Translations under genes and position numbers: made by a program
Shown here: one piece after another, positions 13,201 through 27,435 of the stretch
Layout of the letters: every line of letters begins with the position of its first letter
Numbering within the stretch: position 1 is the first letter of the stretch
The notes under the pieces: generated by a model
Told to the model about the DNA's origin: nothing
What the model saw: the letters and a program-made list of their open reading frames with translations, nothing else
The model's database searches: none
Source: Anabas testudineus
Taxonomy: Eukaryota; Chordata; Actinopteri; Anabantiformes; Anabantidae
Direction: 5' to 3'
DNA length: 64,000 bases
Assembly (NCBI RefSeq): GCF_900324465.2
Contig: NC_046616.1
Span: 16,425,095 to 16,489,094 of the forward strand

Positions 13201-16200
13201 GGCAGTTGTCTATGAACCCCAGGGTTGGTGGTTCAGTTCCCTGTTACAGCCTGATTCCTGGCCACCAATCAAAGTGTCCCTGGACAACTCACTGAACCCT
13301 AAATCCTTGGCACATCAAGGGGAAGCCTTTCCACAAAGAATTTCTCCAAAGGTATTAATAAAGTATTACGTATTGCTATTTATTATAACCTCTCAGGATA
13401 AGACATTGACTACAGACAGGCCCCAGTGGGGATGCTAGGTAGCAGGTCAATGGTGCAAGAGGCACAAAGAGAGGTAGAGGAAGAGAGACAGGTGGTGCAC
13501 CACCACAAAACCTTTGTTTGTTTGTTTGTTTGTTATGCTAGGCGAGGCTGACTATGTGCAGCAAAGCAAATAACTATTTCCCAAACTATTCCTTTAATAC
13601 CAAGTGACAGACAGAAAAATATTCAGGGTAGGAAAAGAGGACAAGAAGAGTTGTCAACTCTACCTCTGGATCCTGAAGGCGGGTCAGATCAGGGTAAAGA
13701 TAAAATTTGATCCCTTCAGCTGCACCGGGCAGGGTCACTCCACGCACCAACAGCACAATCAGCATCACAAATGGGAAAGTTGCTGTTATGTACACTACCT
13801 GGAAAGGACAAAGGAATTATTAGCCAAAATACAGTTTCTGACTTGACTAATCAACCTTGAGCTACAGAAACAACACTCTTTAATTCACATTAGTCTGGAG
13901 TACAAAGGAAACATTGTTCTGTGTTAGTTAACCCCTCTGCAAACAGAAGTCATTATGAGAGTTTAAGGTGTTTAAGTGTAATAGAGCATGAAGCCCTTTG
14001 TACCCTGCATGAAGGCTTCTTATGTTCTAAACTGCAGTGTGGTTAAATATTAGGTTGATGATTTTAAGTCACAATGGTCATAACAATTAATTAAAAATGC
14101 ATCAAATATGGACATAATCTCACTAATAGTTATTAATAGGGTTAATTATTTTCCTCACAGACTTCCTCCTCTTGGCTCTGGCCAAGTTTATCTCACACTT
14201 ACACAAACAGAGAGATGGCTAAGGAGCACCACTCAACTGTTTACAGCCGACAGTAAGTCTGGCCAAAAAGCAACTTCCAGGATAGCACAGAGTCTTGTGT
14301 CTCTAAATCTACTAAATGAACCTTGCTTCCAAGCAAGTGGGTTTTCTCTGAGCAACCATGTGTGTCACTAACTTGCAGAGGTAGAAAGTAAAGGCCAAAC
14401 AGCACCCAGGCAACAAAACAAGTACAGGTTATGTCTACATCTCTGCACTCACTTTCCCAGTGGACTTGACTCCCTTCCAGATGCAGAAGAAGCAGATAAC
14501 CCACACTGCCAGGAGACACAGAGCCAGATCCCACTTTAAAGGCCCTATTTCCTCAATCCCAGAGGAGATACTCAGGACGTTGCGTCTGCAGATGACACAG
14601 AACGGGTTAATGACAGTTTGTGGGTGAGAGGTTATCTATCGCATTTTGAGACACACCCAAGGAGACAGGTAATGTACAAACTCTAGACTACACCATGACT
14701 ATTAAAGGCTCATTTAAAGTCAATAATAGTGGAGGTCAAACAGGCACATGACTTGGCTTCTCTGTGTGTCTTTGAAGCTGGAAGCTTGAAGCTGGAGCCT
14801 TTAAGATTGTGATGCTGCATTAAAGTGATGAATTGTCAAGTCTACACGTGTATCAAAGCAAATGAGCATAAAAACATTAGGATTTCCATTTGGTGTTTCA
14901 GTTTAGACAACTTAAGTCAAACTTGATCTGCATTTGACATGTGAAAGGTGCAGTACAAATAACGATTATAATAAACTGGCAGAAAAATAAAAGGACTACA
15001 AGTAAACTGCCTTCTGAAGGAATCGTGCCTGTTCAAACACATCTACGCAAGCAAGATAAAGTTGTGGTGTTACTATAGTGTATTCTCAAGAATGTGAGTC
15101 AGTGACTCATGCCGTCAGATATCACTTACTCCCAAAATTCGGTGACAGGGGAGGTAAAGTTGGTAACATTGGCTGCCAGCCAAAGGGTCTTATTCTTGCG
15201 AACTGTGTCCTCCACACAGTGCTCTGTGTTCCAGGGTTGATTGCATTTAGCCCAGGGAAGCTCTGGCTGAAAGCACTGAAACAGGTAATAGAGCCCCCAG
15301 GCCAAGATCACAATGTAGTAGATGTTTAGTAGAGATACGATCACAATAGAGGCGTAGCCGATACCTGGAGACAAGGAAAAGAGAGGACAGATTTTAACAT
15401 CAGCTCTAGATATCACAGAGGAGAGCATTATGGTCACAAAGACACATTCTAACAATACACTTTTGATGGTGCAAAGGTTTTCTTTAAAGCTGGAAGAGCT
15501 GTAGTAGCAGTTGTTTTACCACTTGGGGCAGCAAAACCTATCTGTGCAGATAACACTGACATACAGTATAATTACCTTTGAGATTGATATGGTAACTGTA
15601 ACAAACTGTTGCCTACATACACAGTAGTAATGATTGAACATTAGTATCTAGATGGAGTAGTGTATGTGGTCAATATAAATAAATTCAACATTCACTCTTT
15701 TAGCTCTGTTTTTGGACGTCACTCCACCCTTTAACAAAACCTCCCCATCTTCACACTGCTATCCGCCGTTATAATAGTCTTGTGTTTTCATGCTATTCTT
15801 AGATGACTTTGCCACGAACCTGCACACAGAAATTCCCAGTACTCTTCCACTGCTCTGGAATATTTTTAAACTCACCATCTCTTTAGCCCCCACCTCCTCA
15901 TTCCCACATATCAAATGCAAACTGATAACTAAGTGCTGTGTGTGTGTGTGTGTGTGTGTAGCCATTTGTGACTGGCCAGTTTTTGTGGGCCCTGCCAGAC
16001 ACTTCACCAGATGGACAGACGACATCCTCAGCTCTCCTTGAATAGCGGAGACCACCAGCAGCTGACAGGGATCTGCAGTTTCGGCACTTTTCATTTGACA
16101 TCCCACGCGTGAACATGAGTAACGGTGTCAAGGCAGCTGCTGATTGCGTGGGCCCTCAGTTGTTGTCACCAGCTGTCATGAGCGACCCTGGGGTGTCTTA

Positions 16201-17385
16201 GAGAATCCATAGTTCATGATGGCAAACAAGAGGCCAATGGGAAAACTACAGCACCGTCCCAGAGGATATTTAGTATTTATTTATTAATTTATTTTAATTT
16301 ATCTTCTTAATTAAAACAACGTACTTGGATCCACATTGCCGCTCTGTACCAACAACGATGATCGTGCTTTTTTCATGCAGAACAACCCATTGCTGGGCAA
16401 CTTGATTTATTTCTTAGTTCTTTTTGCTGATCCGTTTCCATAGCAAACAAGAACACATGAATCCACACCAGATATGTAATCCAAGGATGACTTTTTGTCT
16501 TGGAGGTGTCTTCAAGCACACAGCAATTGCATGCCTTTCTTTATGCCTTTGTAATCGTGTGTGCATGAATGTATATGTGTACCTGAAACTTAACCTGCAG
16601 GTTTGCTAAAAATCATTCATCCCGATCCGTCATGTTCAATGTGCTTCACTTTGCTGTGGAATGTTTACGCAACACAAAGCATCCTAATGAAGTGAGACTG
16701 GCCCAATAAGCTCAGGGAGTGGTTTTCCAAAGCCCATCATAATGTCTGGCTGATGTGCACTGGCCCGAAACAGGAAGCAAATCAGGGCAGAATTCTTGTT
16801 CAGACAAATTAGGCTTTTACTGAGCATTAAATATTAAGTGATCTTGTCAGGGAGGATTTGTGCTACGATGCAGACTGTCGGGTTTTCTGTCTGCTTGTGT
16901 GAATATATTCGGTGTTTATGCATTTGGACTGACCAGTAAAGATGGGACAGAGCTTGGCCCAGCAGGTGATTCCTCCCTCAGATGTGTACTGGCCCAGTGC
17001 AACTTCCAGGAAGAACACAGGCAGTCCACCCCCAAACAGAAAAATGAAGTAAGGGATGAGAAATGCACCTAGCAGAAGAACACAGAAGTCAAGTCAGAGT
17101 TATATTCTTGTTAGAATCACCATGTTTTGGCTTTAGTGTCTGTATCGTCTGCCTACCTCCACCATTTTTATAACAAAGGTAAGGAAACCGCCAGACATTT
17201 CCTAATCCGACGAAGCCTCCTGCCACAGACAGGACAAAGTCGAGCTTACTGGCCCATTTCTCTCTTTGAGGGGCTTTGCCTTCGGCTTCATCCTCGGGCC
17301 GCGTGCCTGGACTCTTCCCCGGTGAAGGTTTCAGGGTGTCCTTGTGAAAGTCCTTCAGGCATTGGAGCTTCTCTTTTTGTGCCAT
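7228..17385 (-). CDS. slc6a6: Sodium- and chloride-dependent taurine transporter (TauT)
   Basis: TauT imports taurine and beta-alanine with Na+ and Cl- across the plasma membrane. Thirteen coding exons (minus order): 17385-17157, 17068-16934, 15364-15130, 14585-14453, 13798-13664, 12195-12092, 11951-11827, 10391-10279, 9220-9083, 8734-8632, 8330-8230, 8111-7941, 7383-7228. They total 1878 bp, 625 aa plus stop, close to the human 620. The N terminus [16 protein letters not shown] and C terminus THTIVETMM are TauT signatures. TM1 carries GLGNVWRFP (residues 60-68), the Na+/substrate region. Extracellular loop 2 has a cysteine pair (162, 171) and three N-glycosylation sequons (179, 187, 190). 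The scaffold suits 12 TM helices. An acceptor AG lies one base before the start codon, so the 5' UTR begins in an exon further upstream. No break is seen. Confidence 0.97.
10832..10901. repeat. Short inverted/direct repeat trio in slc6a6 intron
   Basis: TGCTAAGATAT at 10832-10842 is followed by its reverse complement ATATCTTAGCA at 10858-10868 and again at 10891-10901. The first arm can pair with either copy. No target-site duplication or coding content was seen. Confidence 0.7.
13181..13312 (+). mobile_element. tRNA-derived SINE, degenerate
   Basis: The head resembles a tRNA promoter: an A-box-like CTCAGTTGGTAGGGCAG near 13190-13206, then a B-box-like GGTTCAGTTCC about 30 bases on. It is followed by the fish SINE body with AAGTGTCCCTGGACAAC and CACTGAACCCTAAAT. 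It lies in the slc6a6 intron between coding exons 5 and 6, antisense to the gene. A tRNA-like head joined to this body marks a SINE rather than a tRNA gene. Confidence 0.75.
15936..15960. repeat. (TG)n microsatellite
   Basis: About 11-12 TG units lie in the slc6a6 intron between coding exons 2 and 3. Confidence 0.9.
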
Positions 17386-20300
17386 GCTGTAAAAGGCATA
17401 AAGGAAAAGGACACATGAGATGGAGACAGAGACAAAAAGAGACACAGGTGAGAGGGATAAGACATAAGTACAGACACGCATTAAGGGGATAATACTGTCT
17501 CCTGATTGCATTACAGCGTGCTGTGTGATTACATGATATACAGTACAGTCCTAATCTTGTTAATCTGAAAGAGACTGGAGAAATGTTTGGGGAGCTGAAA
17601 TGAAACATGTGAAAACTAGAGCAATAAAACAGGACAACTACTATGTTTCTTTATCTCCCTCTGTCTTCCAGTTATTCAAAAAACATCTATATGTATCGTA
17701 TATGTGTGCAGTAAGTAAAACAGCAGTCAAACCCAAAATCACCTGATGACAGCATGTTCACATGTTTTTATAGCTCTCTGATTTTCCAACTTTACTCTCA
17801 GGTGATTTTTTTTTACTGCACAGAGGGGGGCACATTGTCACTGAGGGAAAGGGAAGAGAGGGTTTCGAAACAATACACGCCTTTATGACCTCGCCTGAAC
17901 CTGACGGGTTTTTTTTTTTTTTTTTTTTTAACTTTCTGTCATGCCATCATGTTCACAACAAATCCCCCTGCATTTTCAAAGCCCTGGCTGCTTGCTGAAA
18001 GATCCTTGAGCGTACAGTATGTGTTTGTTTATGGGACAGGATGTGTTTTTACTGACCAAAGTGTCCCGTTTCCCCGTATGAGTCAAAGAAGAGATAAGAA
18101 ACTCTCATAGCACAGGAATACCTGTGTGAGACATGTCAGGACTAAATGGGAATTAAGCTCCCAGCCTGCATATAATGATAAACGAAGGCATGTGACTGTG
18201 AGGAGCTACAATTAATGATACATTATAAGATTGTGACACTCATGTAAAAGGTTTCCTCTTTTATTGTGAGGAGAAGTTGGCAGAGCAACTTCAAATACTT
18301 CCCCTTAACTCTTTCCTGCCTCACATTGAATATCAACTCACCAACGTATTATACAGCATTGTCTCCTTGTTGAGACCAAGTGGGAACTATGACAGTTCAA
18401 TGTAAATAATGAAAAATCCAAATATATAATTACTATTATTATATTATAATAACAATCATCACAGTAATGGTTATTAAGTGATAGTTCTTAGGAATGGGCA
18501 TTTCTGTTAACAACAGCCTCCCTGAACACAGTCACATTCCTGCCAGGAACTGCATCTCCTCATTTAACCAACACACGAACAACATCACTCTGTGTGCACA
18601 TTGTCCCATCAGTTCCAAGTTTTCCCTCTTCCTGTTATGCTTGACAAGTCAACTTGAACTGCTTTGAATTCTCAAACATCCTTACATAACTGGATCAGTT
18701 CTTGTCCGCTCTGTTTCTCATCCTGTTTCTCACTTTCTCTCTGCCTGTCTGACAGGTAAGATTTAAAGCTTCAAACTGTCCTTGGGAATGAACCCAGACA
18801 CACTTCAGCAAAAATGATTTAAATTACAAAATAAACATTTTCTACTTCCAAAAAGACAGCACTGAACCCTTCATTCTTTATTTAACCTTTTTAACACACA
18901 AAGAAAATTCTTACAATATCAAATGGAGCACTAGACAGATTTTGTGTTGTCCATTTTAAGCCTATTCGTGCAGAAAAAAAAAAAAGACTAAACACATGCA
19001 AATCCTGAAAAATCAAGTCTCCTTTACAACAAAGCAATTCAGAAAACTTACATTTCCTTCATGGCTGCGACTATGTATAGAGTTCCTCTCTCTCAGCTGT
19101 TACCATTCCTCTGTACTGAATGCCTTTATGCCGACACAGATCACAGAAGTGGAGTTGACAGCAGGGCCCGCCCCTTGGCTAAAGACAATTAAATCCAAAG
19201 TGGAGATTGGACATAGCCCGGTTGTGACAGACAGCTCAGGTACCAGCGTGAGAGACTGTAAATTTCCACTCGAAAATATTCCCTGCCCACAAATATACCC
19301 ACAGCCATGTTGCAGGGATGAGAGTGTGTCACCCATGCTTACACACACGTTTTATTCATGTTGGAGAGACTGAGGGCAAGTCAGAGGAAAGTCATGCTGT
19401 TGAATTATGAGCTGGTACAAATGAATGAACTGAAGGCAGTGTTGACAGTTCTTCTGGCGTTTGGGGCATTTTGAATGACGGACGGTCGTCCTCTCTTTCA
19501 TGTGGACATGTGGTTTGTTATGTAGGAAAAGTAAACCAGCTCTGTATGAGTTTGTAACAGTGCCTAATAAGGTAATGTATCTCCTCTGGTTGTTCATGGT
19601 GTGTTTAGATATCATTCACTACTCTCTGAGAGCCTACAATGGCTAGACAGAGGCTGGCAGGCGTGAGTGAATGAAAAAACCAAAAATTCCTCTGCAGGAC
19701 TCAAACAATGAATTCGGGGATAAGGATCAGCTGAGGATAAGCAGCACATGCCCACACACACAGCTTTGACACTTCTTAGTTTTTTTTTTTTTTTTTTACA
19801 ATGCCACAGTCCATCATATTTGGCTATTTTCCTCAGTGTCATGCTCTGTGTTCTACTTTGGTTATGTAACCTGCAACAGATGCTGTCTAATCTTTGGTGT
19901 CAGAGGTAAGAAAAGTGTTTTTCACATGATTCAGTAGATAAAATCAAACAGCGTTACCTGTAATGGCATGAAAACCAGTTTTCTTTATAATTCATACAAC
20001 ACAGAAAGAGCGTGAGAGGGGTTTGGTTATTTCTGACGGAAGGTTAAATCATATTAGAATGAATCTACAGGAAGAACACGCTCATACTGTTACAGATTCT
20101 AGCTACAGTAGCATTACCTTTGTTTTTCCTGAGGCTATTGTAAGTTTTTTTTAATTTTGTCTTTGCCTTGCCTTTATTTAGGGTTTGAATTACTTTTATG
20201 GTACTGTGTTGGTCTAATGTGTTTTCAGCTATCACATAATAGCACACAGGTGTATCGCATTTCACACTAAAGTGTTGAGGCATTAACTGGGAATGTCACA

Positions 20301-22321
20301 TTTTAACAGCATAAGTAACTTAATGTAAATGATTTAGTTTATAATAAATTATTTATTATTTAGATTCCTAAAATGTCCTAGAGTCCCAGTTTGGAGTTTT
20401 TTTTTTTTTTTTACACTAACACCTAAAAAAGGTCCAGTGACCCCTCACGCGTCGCCTTATGGAAAGGCGGCTTGGGGTTATGGAAGGACACACGTCAGTC
20501 AATCATACACTGCAGGGCGGACACAGAGGAAGTAGGTTAAGTATGTACTATAATCTTATGTTAGAACTCTTCATCAGATCTATTCTCATCTGAAGGCTGC
20601 GTGACATTAATTCTGTCATTCATTCTGTGCAAAACATGTGAATATGAAGAATGCAGGTGTATCCAAAGCCTGCACGATACAGTACCCACAAAAAGAAATC
20701 CTCACTGTGGAGCCCAGATGCACCTGAACGCATCACAGCAGTCTTAAAACACTGATCAAACAGAAACGAGGAACAGGCTCTTATCAGCAATAAACACAGG
20801 AAACTGGGTTCAAAGGGCAAATCTGTTTTTTGTAGCTAACCAAAACATTATTTACTGAAGTTATTTTTAAGCCGTGTTGAACCACAGATCTTGTTTTATT
20901 TTCTTTTTCAGCAGAAGCATCATGTGGAACAAAAAGAGCGAATGGGATCTGTGTATAGAAGAATACATGTTTAGAGAATAAAACCAAATGCAAGATACAG
21001 TAACCACTGGCGTAATACAGTACAATACAAAACTAATATTACAATTCTGTCACTTATTTTCTGTCGCCCCGTTTGTTACACCACCACCTCACACACGAAC
21101 ACACACGCACAACCAGAGAGTCCACCTCTCTCCCCACCCACAGTGTAATTCAAAGCCTGCCTGGTCAGTTTGAGTGGAAAATCACCAGCTTCTCCGTGCT
21201 ACAACTTAAAGTGACAGCCTCCCTCTGTTGGCCCTTCACCTGCTTCTCCACAGCCACACTGATAATAACTGGCCAAATGAATGACCTCTCACATATTGTT
21301 GTGTTTACTATATATTTGTCAACTAGCCAAAGCACACAGAAGAGTGAACATTTCTAACAGGCATTGTAGTTTATGTCAATGTCCAGTATGCTTGGTGAAA
21401 CTAAAAAAATGTGTAGCAGATTATCATTAATGAAGTGTTTTACAATCCAGTAGATGTGTAATTATTGCTGCTTTCCCCAACTTGGCAACACAGAAGTTAA
21501 TTATTATTAATTCTACAACATACCAATATTTGAATCCTCACTATATAAAAATAGCTGCATTATTCTAAAGTTATTCTCCGCAAATAACTTTGGTTCCATC
21601 TTCTTTTAAGGCAGACATTAAGAGGCTCTGCAAAACCAATGACAGTCCCACCAGCCCCTTCTACATGATACAACTTAAATATCTTTTATCAAAATAGTGG
21701 CTCACTGTGGCCTGCTATTGTCCTTTAACTGTTCTTGCCTTGAAGGAGGAAGTGAGGGTATTTTCACTAATACTGAGAATGACCAAATCACGAAAACTGT
21801 TTTTGATGTTGAACCAAAATGAGGCAAGTCATGGGGTTGTGCAATGTTTTTGAACAAAACAGGATATTGTGTTCCTGATTTTTATGTGTGTTTTAAACTG
21901 CATGTTTTCTATAGCCTCAGTATGCAGCTCATGTTAGTTTGAAGCGACCGAGTCCCCTCAAGTTTCAGAGAACAAAAATGTAGTCAGCACAACAACAGCT
22001 TTCTGATGCCTGCGGCTGAAACGGTCAGGAAACAGGAAAGTGGCTGAAAGTTTGGACGCTCACCATTTGTAGCTGCAACAACAAACAACCTTGAATCTAA
22101 AGTAGCTGAACACACAAGAAACAAGAAAAGGTTTTCTGTTACTGGTGTCAAGTTACGGCACGAATATGGAGAGAAGGCCCTAACCATTATGATATAGTTA
22201 TGTTAATAAAACAATCAAACAATGTTAATTTTTATTACTCTGATGAGGCAATAATCATGTTAAGAGACTATGTGACTTTACAGAATTTAAAAGTTTGAAC
22301 ATTTGTTCTAACGATGCATTA

Positions 22322-22508
22322 TTATCCACCTATTTTCTTAACAACTTGTTCATTCAAGGGTCACAGGAGTTCTGAAGCCTATCCCAGTTATCATAGGGTA
22401 GGGTACACGCGATGTACATCACACAGAAAGCCGGAGTACCCGCAGAGAGAACGCACGGGGAGAACAAGCAAACTCCATACAGAAAGGCTGCCTGCCGACC
22501 CGTGTTCA
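22322..22508 (+). repeat. Widespread teleost interspersed repeat, degenerate
   Basis: Diagnostic phrases of a very common fish repeat are present: GAAGCCTATCCCAGTTATCA, GCCGGAGTACCCGCAGAGAG, ACGCACGGGGAGAACAAGCA and AACTCCATACAGAAAGGC. They occur in the expected order, but with internal blocks missing. The region is non-coding. A scrap of the same family lies near 32513. The family is recognised from memory; I do not assign a formal name. Confidence 0.7.
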
Positions 22509-25500
22509 GTTTGGCAGATAGGTATTTCCCAACTGAAACATACAAAAGAAAAGATATATAAATCAACCATAACAAAATTGACTGAACATTTAAATATCAA
22601 ATGACAATGAAAGTGTGCCATGGTGTACTAATACTGAGGGCTAAACCCCCCTAAGGATGAAATCCTAGAACCGCCCCTGTTACCTGGATAGATTTAGCCT
22701 GCCTTTTGGTAGAGGTCTGTCTAAGGGCAGACCAATCACGTGGTACCAAAGTAATCCTGTCTCACATGCAGACGCTGCTTGTCTCTGTCTCTCTCTCTCT
22801 CTCTCTCTCTCCAGAGCTGACTGTGTTTTCTATTGGCAACCTTGCAACTCACCTTGGTTGAAGATTTAAAGTGTACCGTACACAAACATACAAACAAGAC
22901 AGGCACATGGTGGAGGATATGCTTAGAGATTTATCCCATGAATAAAGTCACAGATCAAGTGACCTGTTCTGCAGCTAGTGGTGCATTGTACCAGTGATTT
23001 GGTTAGGCAAAGGCCAGGTATGTTTACTCAGCCTTCTCAGAGAACACACCTTCTTCGACAAAGCTGACTAATAAGACCACTGCACACATGCTTGCCTGCG
23101 TCCTGGCTGCTAATACTTCAAGGGAGAGCATAAGGCTTAATCCCATATTACAGTGGCTATGTTAAGTTGAAATATCTGACTGTCACACATTTCCAGGAGG
23201 AGTTGCCATAAAGAGCAGAGAGACAAACAGAATTCCTGGCTGATTATCTTGAGCGTTAATCTGGGTTAATGGAATTTCATAAGCATTTACAGCCTGGTGT
23301 TTGACTGACATGACAGGGGAAAGTGAAGGGCTGCTGAACTCCTTTCAGTTCAAGACAATCCTATAACGAGATCTGGCTTGGCTGGAACCTGTCGTTCTCT
23401 GTCGTACATATGTCTTCTTTACGGTGCCATTTCTTACATAATGGCTGGCTGGGACTGGGCGACACAGGCCTAAGTCTGTTTACATGAAATGTAAACAGTG
23501 GCTTTCTATGCCACCAAACTAGAGGTGAAATTAGAATATACAGGCAAACATGATGCACCAGGTTTTTCTCAGATCAGTCTCTAGGCGGGTATGACCTTAC
23601 CTCTCTCTCTCTCTATCTCTCTCAGGTGGTAAATAAAAGCTAATTAGGATGTTGTCAGTGATTGCAGCAGTGACTCAGTGAAGGACATGTCAATACAAGG
23701 TCGCAAATGTGCAGCTCTGTCAATCACAGGACGTGACACAATGTGGCTAATACCTCTAGGACAGATATCAGTTCATGTCAGTAACTGTACAGCAGCAACA
23801 TACAACATCCAGTGAGCACTAGAGGGTTTTTTTTCTATTAATTCTCATCTATTTTTCTTCTTTTATTTGTTTACAACTGTATTCTGTGTCCTTTTTAATT
23901 AATTATTTGTGTGATTTGTGTGTTTCGTCTTCTTCTGGTATGAATGGCACTACCCTGCATGTTTTGTGAAACTTTATGATGACACAGCAAAACCAAAATC
24001 AACCAAAACCACAAACAAATATGCTGAAAAGGTTGAAATGAAAAATGACACACTGTGACCAGAACCACACCATATTAACATAACAATCCTTGACATGTTG
24101 TTATTGTGAACCTCCAAACAATGGTCGTTGCTGCCAGCATTTATTACAACAACATGCAGGCAGACTTTATTGACAGGAGGGTGAAAAAATGAGCAATATA
24201 AACAGACAAAAAAAAAAAGTATTTGTCTGGTAAATTTCTGCTTTTTGAGATTCAAACAGATGTCACTGTGAAGTCTCTGTGAGTTACATGTTAGCGTGAG
24301 TAAAGAGCTGTTTACTACCCTCTTCAAGATTTTTGTTTCACCAAAAACACATGAAAGGTGCAAATGGTGAGTCTAATAATGTTAAGACTATGGTGTGTGT
24401 CATTATCAAAGCAATGTAAAACAGCTGTCCATAGGTCACATTAAATTAGATTACTTAGTGCAGGCTGGTGAGAAGATTCATGCCACCACAGTCAGAATAA
24501 AATCATTCGTGCCAGCTGAGAAGGACAACTAGCATTAAAACTAAAGACACTGATGTCGCAACTTTTATTATGAGTCATTAAAGGGCTCTATTACCGAAAA
24601 TGTCATTACACAGGACAAAAGGGCAACCTGGTTAATTGCTTGACATGCTGCAACCGGGGGTTATTGCTGCTTTATTTTATCAAGAAACATACTGACCATG
24701 ACTTCCATGTGTGAGTCAAAAAAGTTGTGCAATTAGGAGACAAGTAGGACATCTTATTTCAGCATTGCATGATAACTTGGCACCAAATACATGTAATTGC
24801 TTTTTTGCAGATACAGTATTTGGTCATATAAAGATATACTGCTGATATAAAGAGTGGCCACTAAAGTGGTGGACTGTCCTACATTGCCAAGCCGAGAGCA
24901 ATGTCAGTCTTCAGCTAAATCCAGGCTCACAGTTTTCAGTCTCCCTCTGATCTGCTCTGACCTGGGGCCAGTGTAAAGGTGCTGAATGGGAACGAACAGA
25001 CATTAAGCTTTTATCAGACAGCAGCTCGTTTGCTTTGCAAACAGTGTCTCCATGGAAACTGAAGAAAATGATGAGAAATGTAAGTGCTTCCTGTACGGTG
25101 CTTAAATATCCATTTGTTTGGTCTGAAACAGATTCACTGGACTGTCCCACCAAAGGCCAAAACTGCACACATGTTTACTCTTTGCTTTTCACATGTAAGC
25201 GTTTAAGGCACTGGGCTGGATGTCAAGGGTTTTGCTGTCTAATGGATAACGTTGGTGTCTTCTTACAGCTGATCTGCTCTCTTTTGGGATTTGGGCTTAT
25301 ACACTGTTCAGAGCTCAGGTGAGGTGACATACAGCTTTGTCTTCACCTCCAAAACTCTTTGAAATCAGAATGATGGCGATCACAGGGACTCCAGTTATAA
25401 ACTACAGAGCAGGGACAGTGATGTGCACGTTTAAATCACTGCTAACAGTGCCTCAGTATTTCATTCACTTTAAACACCTTTGTCAACTTGTGATGAATGA

Positions 25501-26227
25501 TGATTTGTCAAACTGCCTCAGTCAGGAAATGTTCCCATGACTTCAGAGACATGGGTAAAAGATAAATTTGTTTCCTGCAATAGAAGATGAAACGTGTTTC
25601 CTCCAAGAGACAGTTTGTGAGAAAAGTCTATCAGTGCGAAACAACCACTGAGAAATGGCGCCATCTATCAGTGATCTGAAAACGTAAATTCAAGGAACGT
25701 GTTCTGAGTTTGTTTGTTTGTTTGTTTGTTTTTGTTTTTTCATTAAAACAATAAACAAACAGAGGTCAGATTTGTTGTTTTTATTTTTATTCCAACAATT
25801 TCCTAATATAAATAGGAAACGTATACATATTATTATAAATTCAAACCTGTCACGACTAAGAGTCCACAGCAGCTTTCTAGGACTAGTAAAGGTTAGTTAC
25901 TCCAACATGCTCACAGTAATCAGGGGTAATGTTTTCTTTATCCAGTTAGGTTAAAAGGGTAACATGTTGCATGTTCCAAATATTTCTACTTCAAAATGCC
26001 ATGAAATGTACATACAACTTAATTTAGTGTGGCTTAAGCAACTTATCTAGTGAGCAATGTGGTGTCAGTGTAGGTTCAGCTGATGTGAATGTCATTCATT
26101 TAGCAGAACATTTGTCATAAACCACAGACTGAATTGCTAAATACAGGACAATTTAAAGCATTACCCACGTTACACTTAGAGGGGTATAACTGTTTATTCT
26201 AAATGTTATGCCCCTTCAATCCAATGT

Positions 26228-26395
26228 TTGAGCTACCTAAAACCTGATGGTGGCATTAGAGGATAAGTCTTGGGTCACAGAGGCTTCATTTGTTCAATGG
26301 GATGTCTAAACAAAATATCACTGCAATCCAACCACTAGTTGTTGATACTTTTTTTATCTGGACCAAAGTTGTGGATCAGCCTACAAGTATTGCCC
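26228..26395 (+). repeat. Dispersed percomorph repeat, partial copy
   Basis: It contains CCTGATGGTGGCATTAGAGG, then a tract like CACTGCAATCCAACCACTAG, then TCTGGACCAAAGTTGTGGAT. These are successive blocks of the repeat also seen at 4.7 kb (opposite orientation) and 43.1-43.4 kb. It sits just downstream of the abtb1 3' end. Confidence 0.65.
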
Positions 26396-26580
26396 CCCAT
26401 GGTTCAGTTACACTGCTGACACAGCTATAAAATCATTCAAAATTCATTGAATAAAACACTACTCATACTCATGCACCACATTTAATTTCCAAAACCATAA
26501 GCAGTTATTTTTCTAACAGCAGCCGTGTGAAACTGGGAAACTAATTATATATATATATATCACAAGGATTTTACATGCAA

Positions 26581-27435
26581 GCAGTTTGTTAACAGCTTTA
26601 TTTTTAACAGTGGGTGGTACTGTAGGGTAAAGGGAAATAAATCCTATAAGAAATAACATTATTTCATGAGGCTTAAAGAAAGTGCAGGAGTACGTCAGAA
26701 AGGAAACAGGTAAAAGTTTTCACACTAGAGAAATCCAATCCTACAAAATAAAAGCTGCAGCAGTGCCATAACTGCTTCTGAGCATGAAATACACAATAAA
26801 GATATTTTATGTAACTTCAAAATAACAGTTGTAAGTTAAAATATTTTCTGAATAATGAAGCATACGTAATATTTAAGTGCAGGTCAGTACACTGAATGGA
26901 CCAATTTGATTTTCTTTTAGCATCAATTTGTCAATATTTCATGGAGTTTGTTTTAAGGGGCAGTGCTGAAGCTTGTTGGGGATCAATATTTAAAAAAAGC
27001 TAAATAAATAGTAACCTAAATTCATGCATTTCCAATGCAATTATATTCTGATTAGTACTCGATTTCCTCAAAACCCAATGGGAAGAAACTTAACAACAAG
27101 GTCACATGATACTTTCTAACAAATATCTTTTCTCACATTTATGTGTCTCATTCATACAAGTCTTAAGCACAGAACATAAACAGCCTTTTCTGATTATGCC
27201 CCTATAACAACAGAACTCCTTTCAAAATATATATTCTGGATTATATACTGTCATAAAAACTCAAACATACAGAATCATATTCATCATATGTTATCATACT
27301 TTTTTGTGATTTCAGCTCTTACAGTTTTTTTTTTTTCTAACTATAGATGTTTGCAGCACTAGACGCCCCCTTCCAACATATCCAGACTTTGAACTCTGCT
27401 GCAACTGCAGCCATAAACCATGACTTGCCAACCCT
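26581..27435 (-). other. abtb1: abtb1 3' UTR with poly(A) signal
   Basis: A minus-strand AATAAA lies at 26597-26602, about 830 bases past the abtb1 stop. No other hexamer was judged better placed. The stretch is AT-rich and has no coding frame. Confidence 0.55.

Larger units (their letters stand above)
17387..26580. other. Gene-free stretch: slc6a6 5' intron/upstream region
   Basis: I find no coding exon in about 9 kb. Because the first coding exon of slc6a6 begins at a splice acceptor, part of this region should be its first intron, and the promoter with a non-coding exon may lie here or beyond. A small CpG-richer patch at about 20440-20530 is one candidate. Other contents: poly-T runs near 17910 and 19780, a CT run at 22788-22812, a TTTG run near 25709, a TA run near 26546, and the repeats listed separately. 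Open frames here are short and unlike known proteins. Confidence 0.5.

Noticed and set aside
13181-13255. Possible tRNA gene from the A-box and B-box-like blocks
   Set aside because: The cloverleaf arms do not pair well, and the boxes are followed by the fish SINE body, so it is a SINE head.
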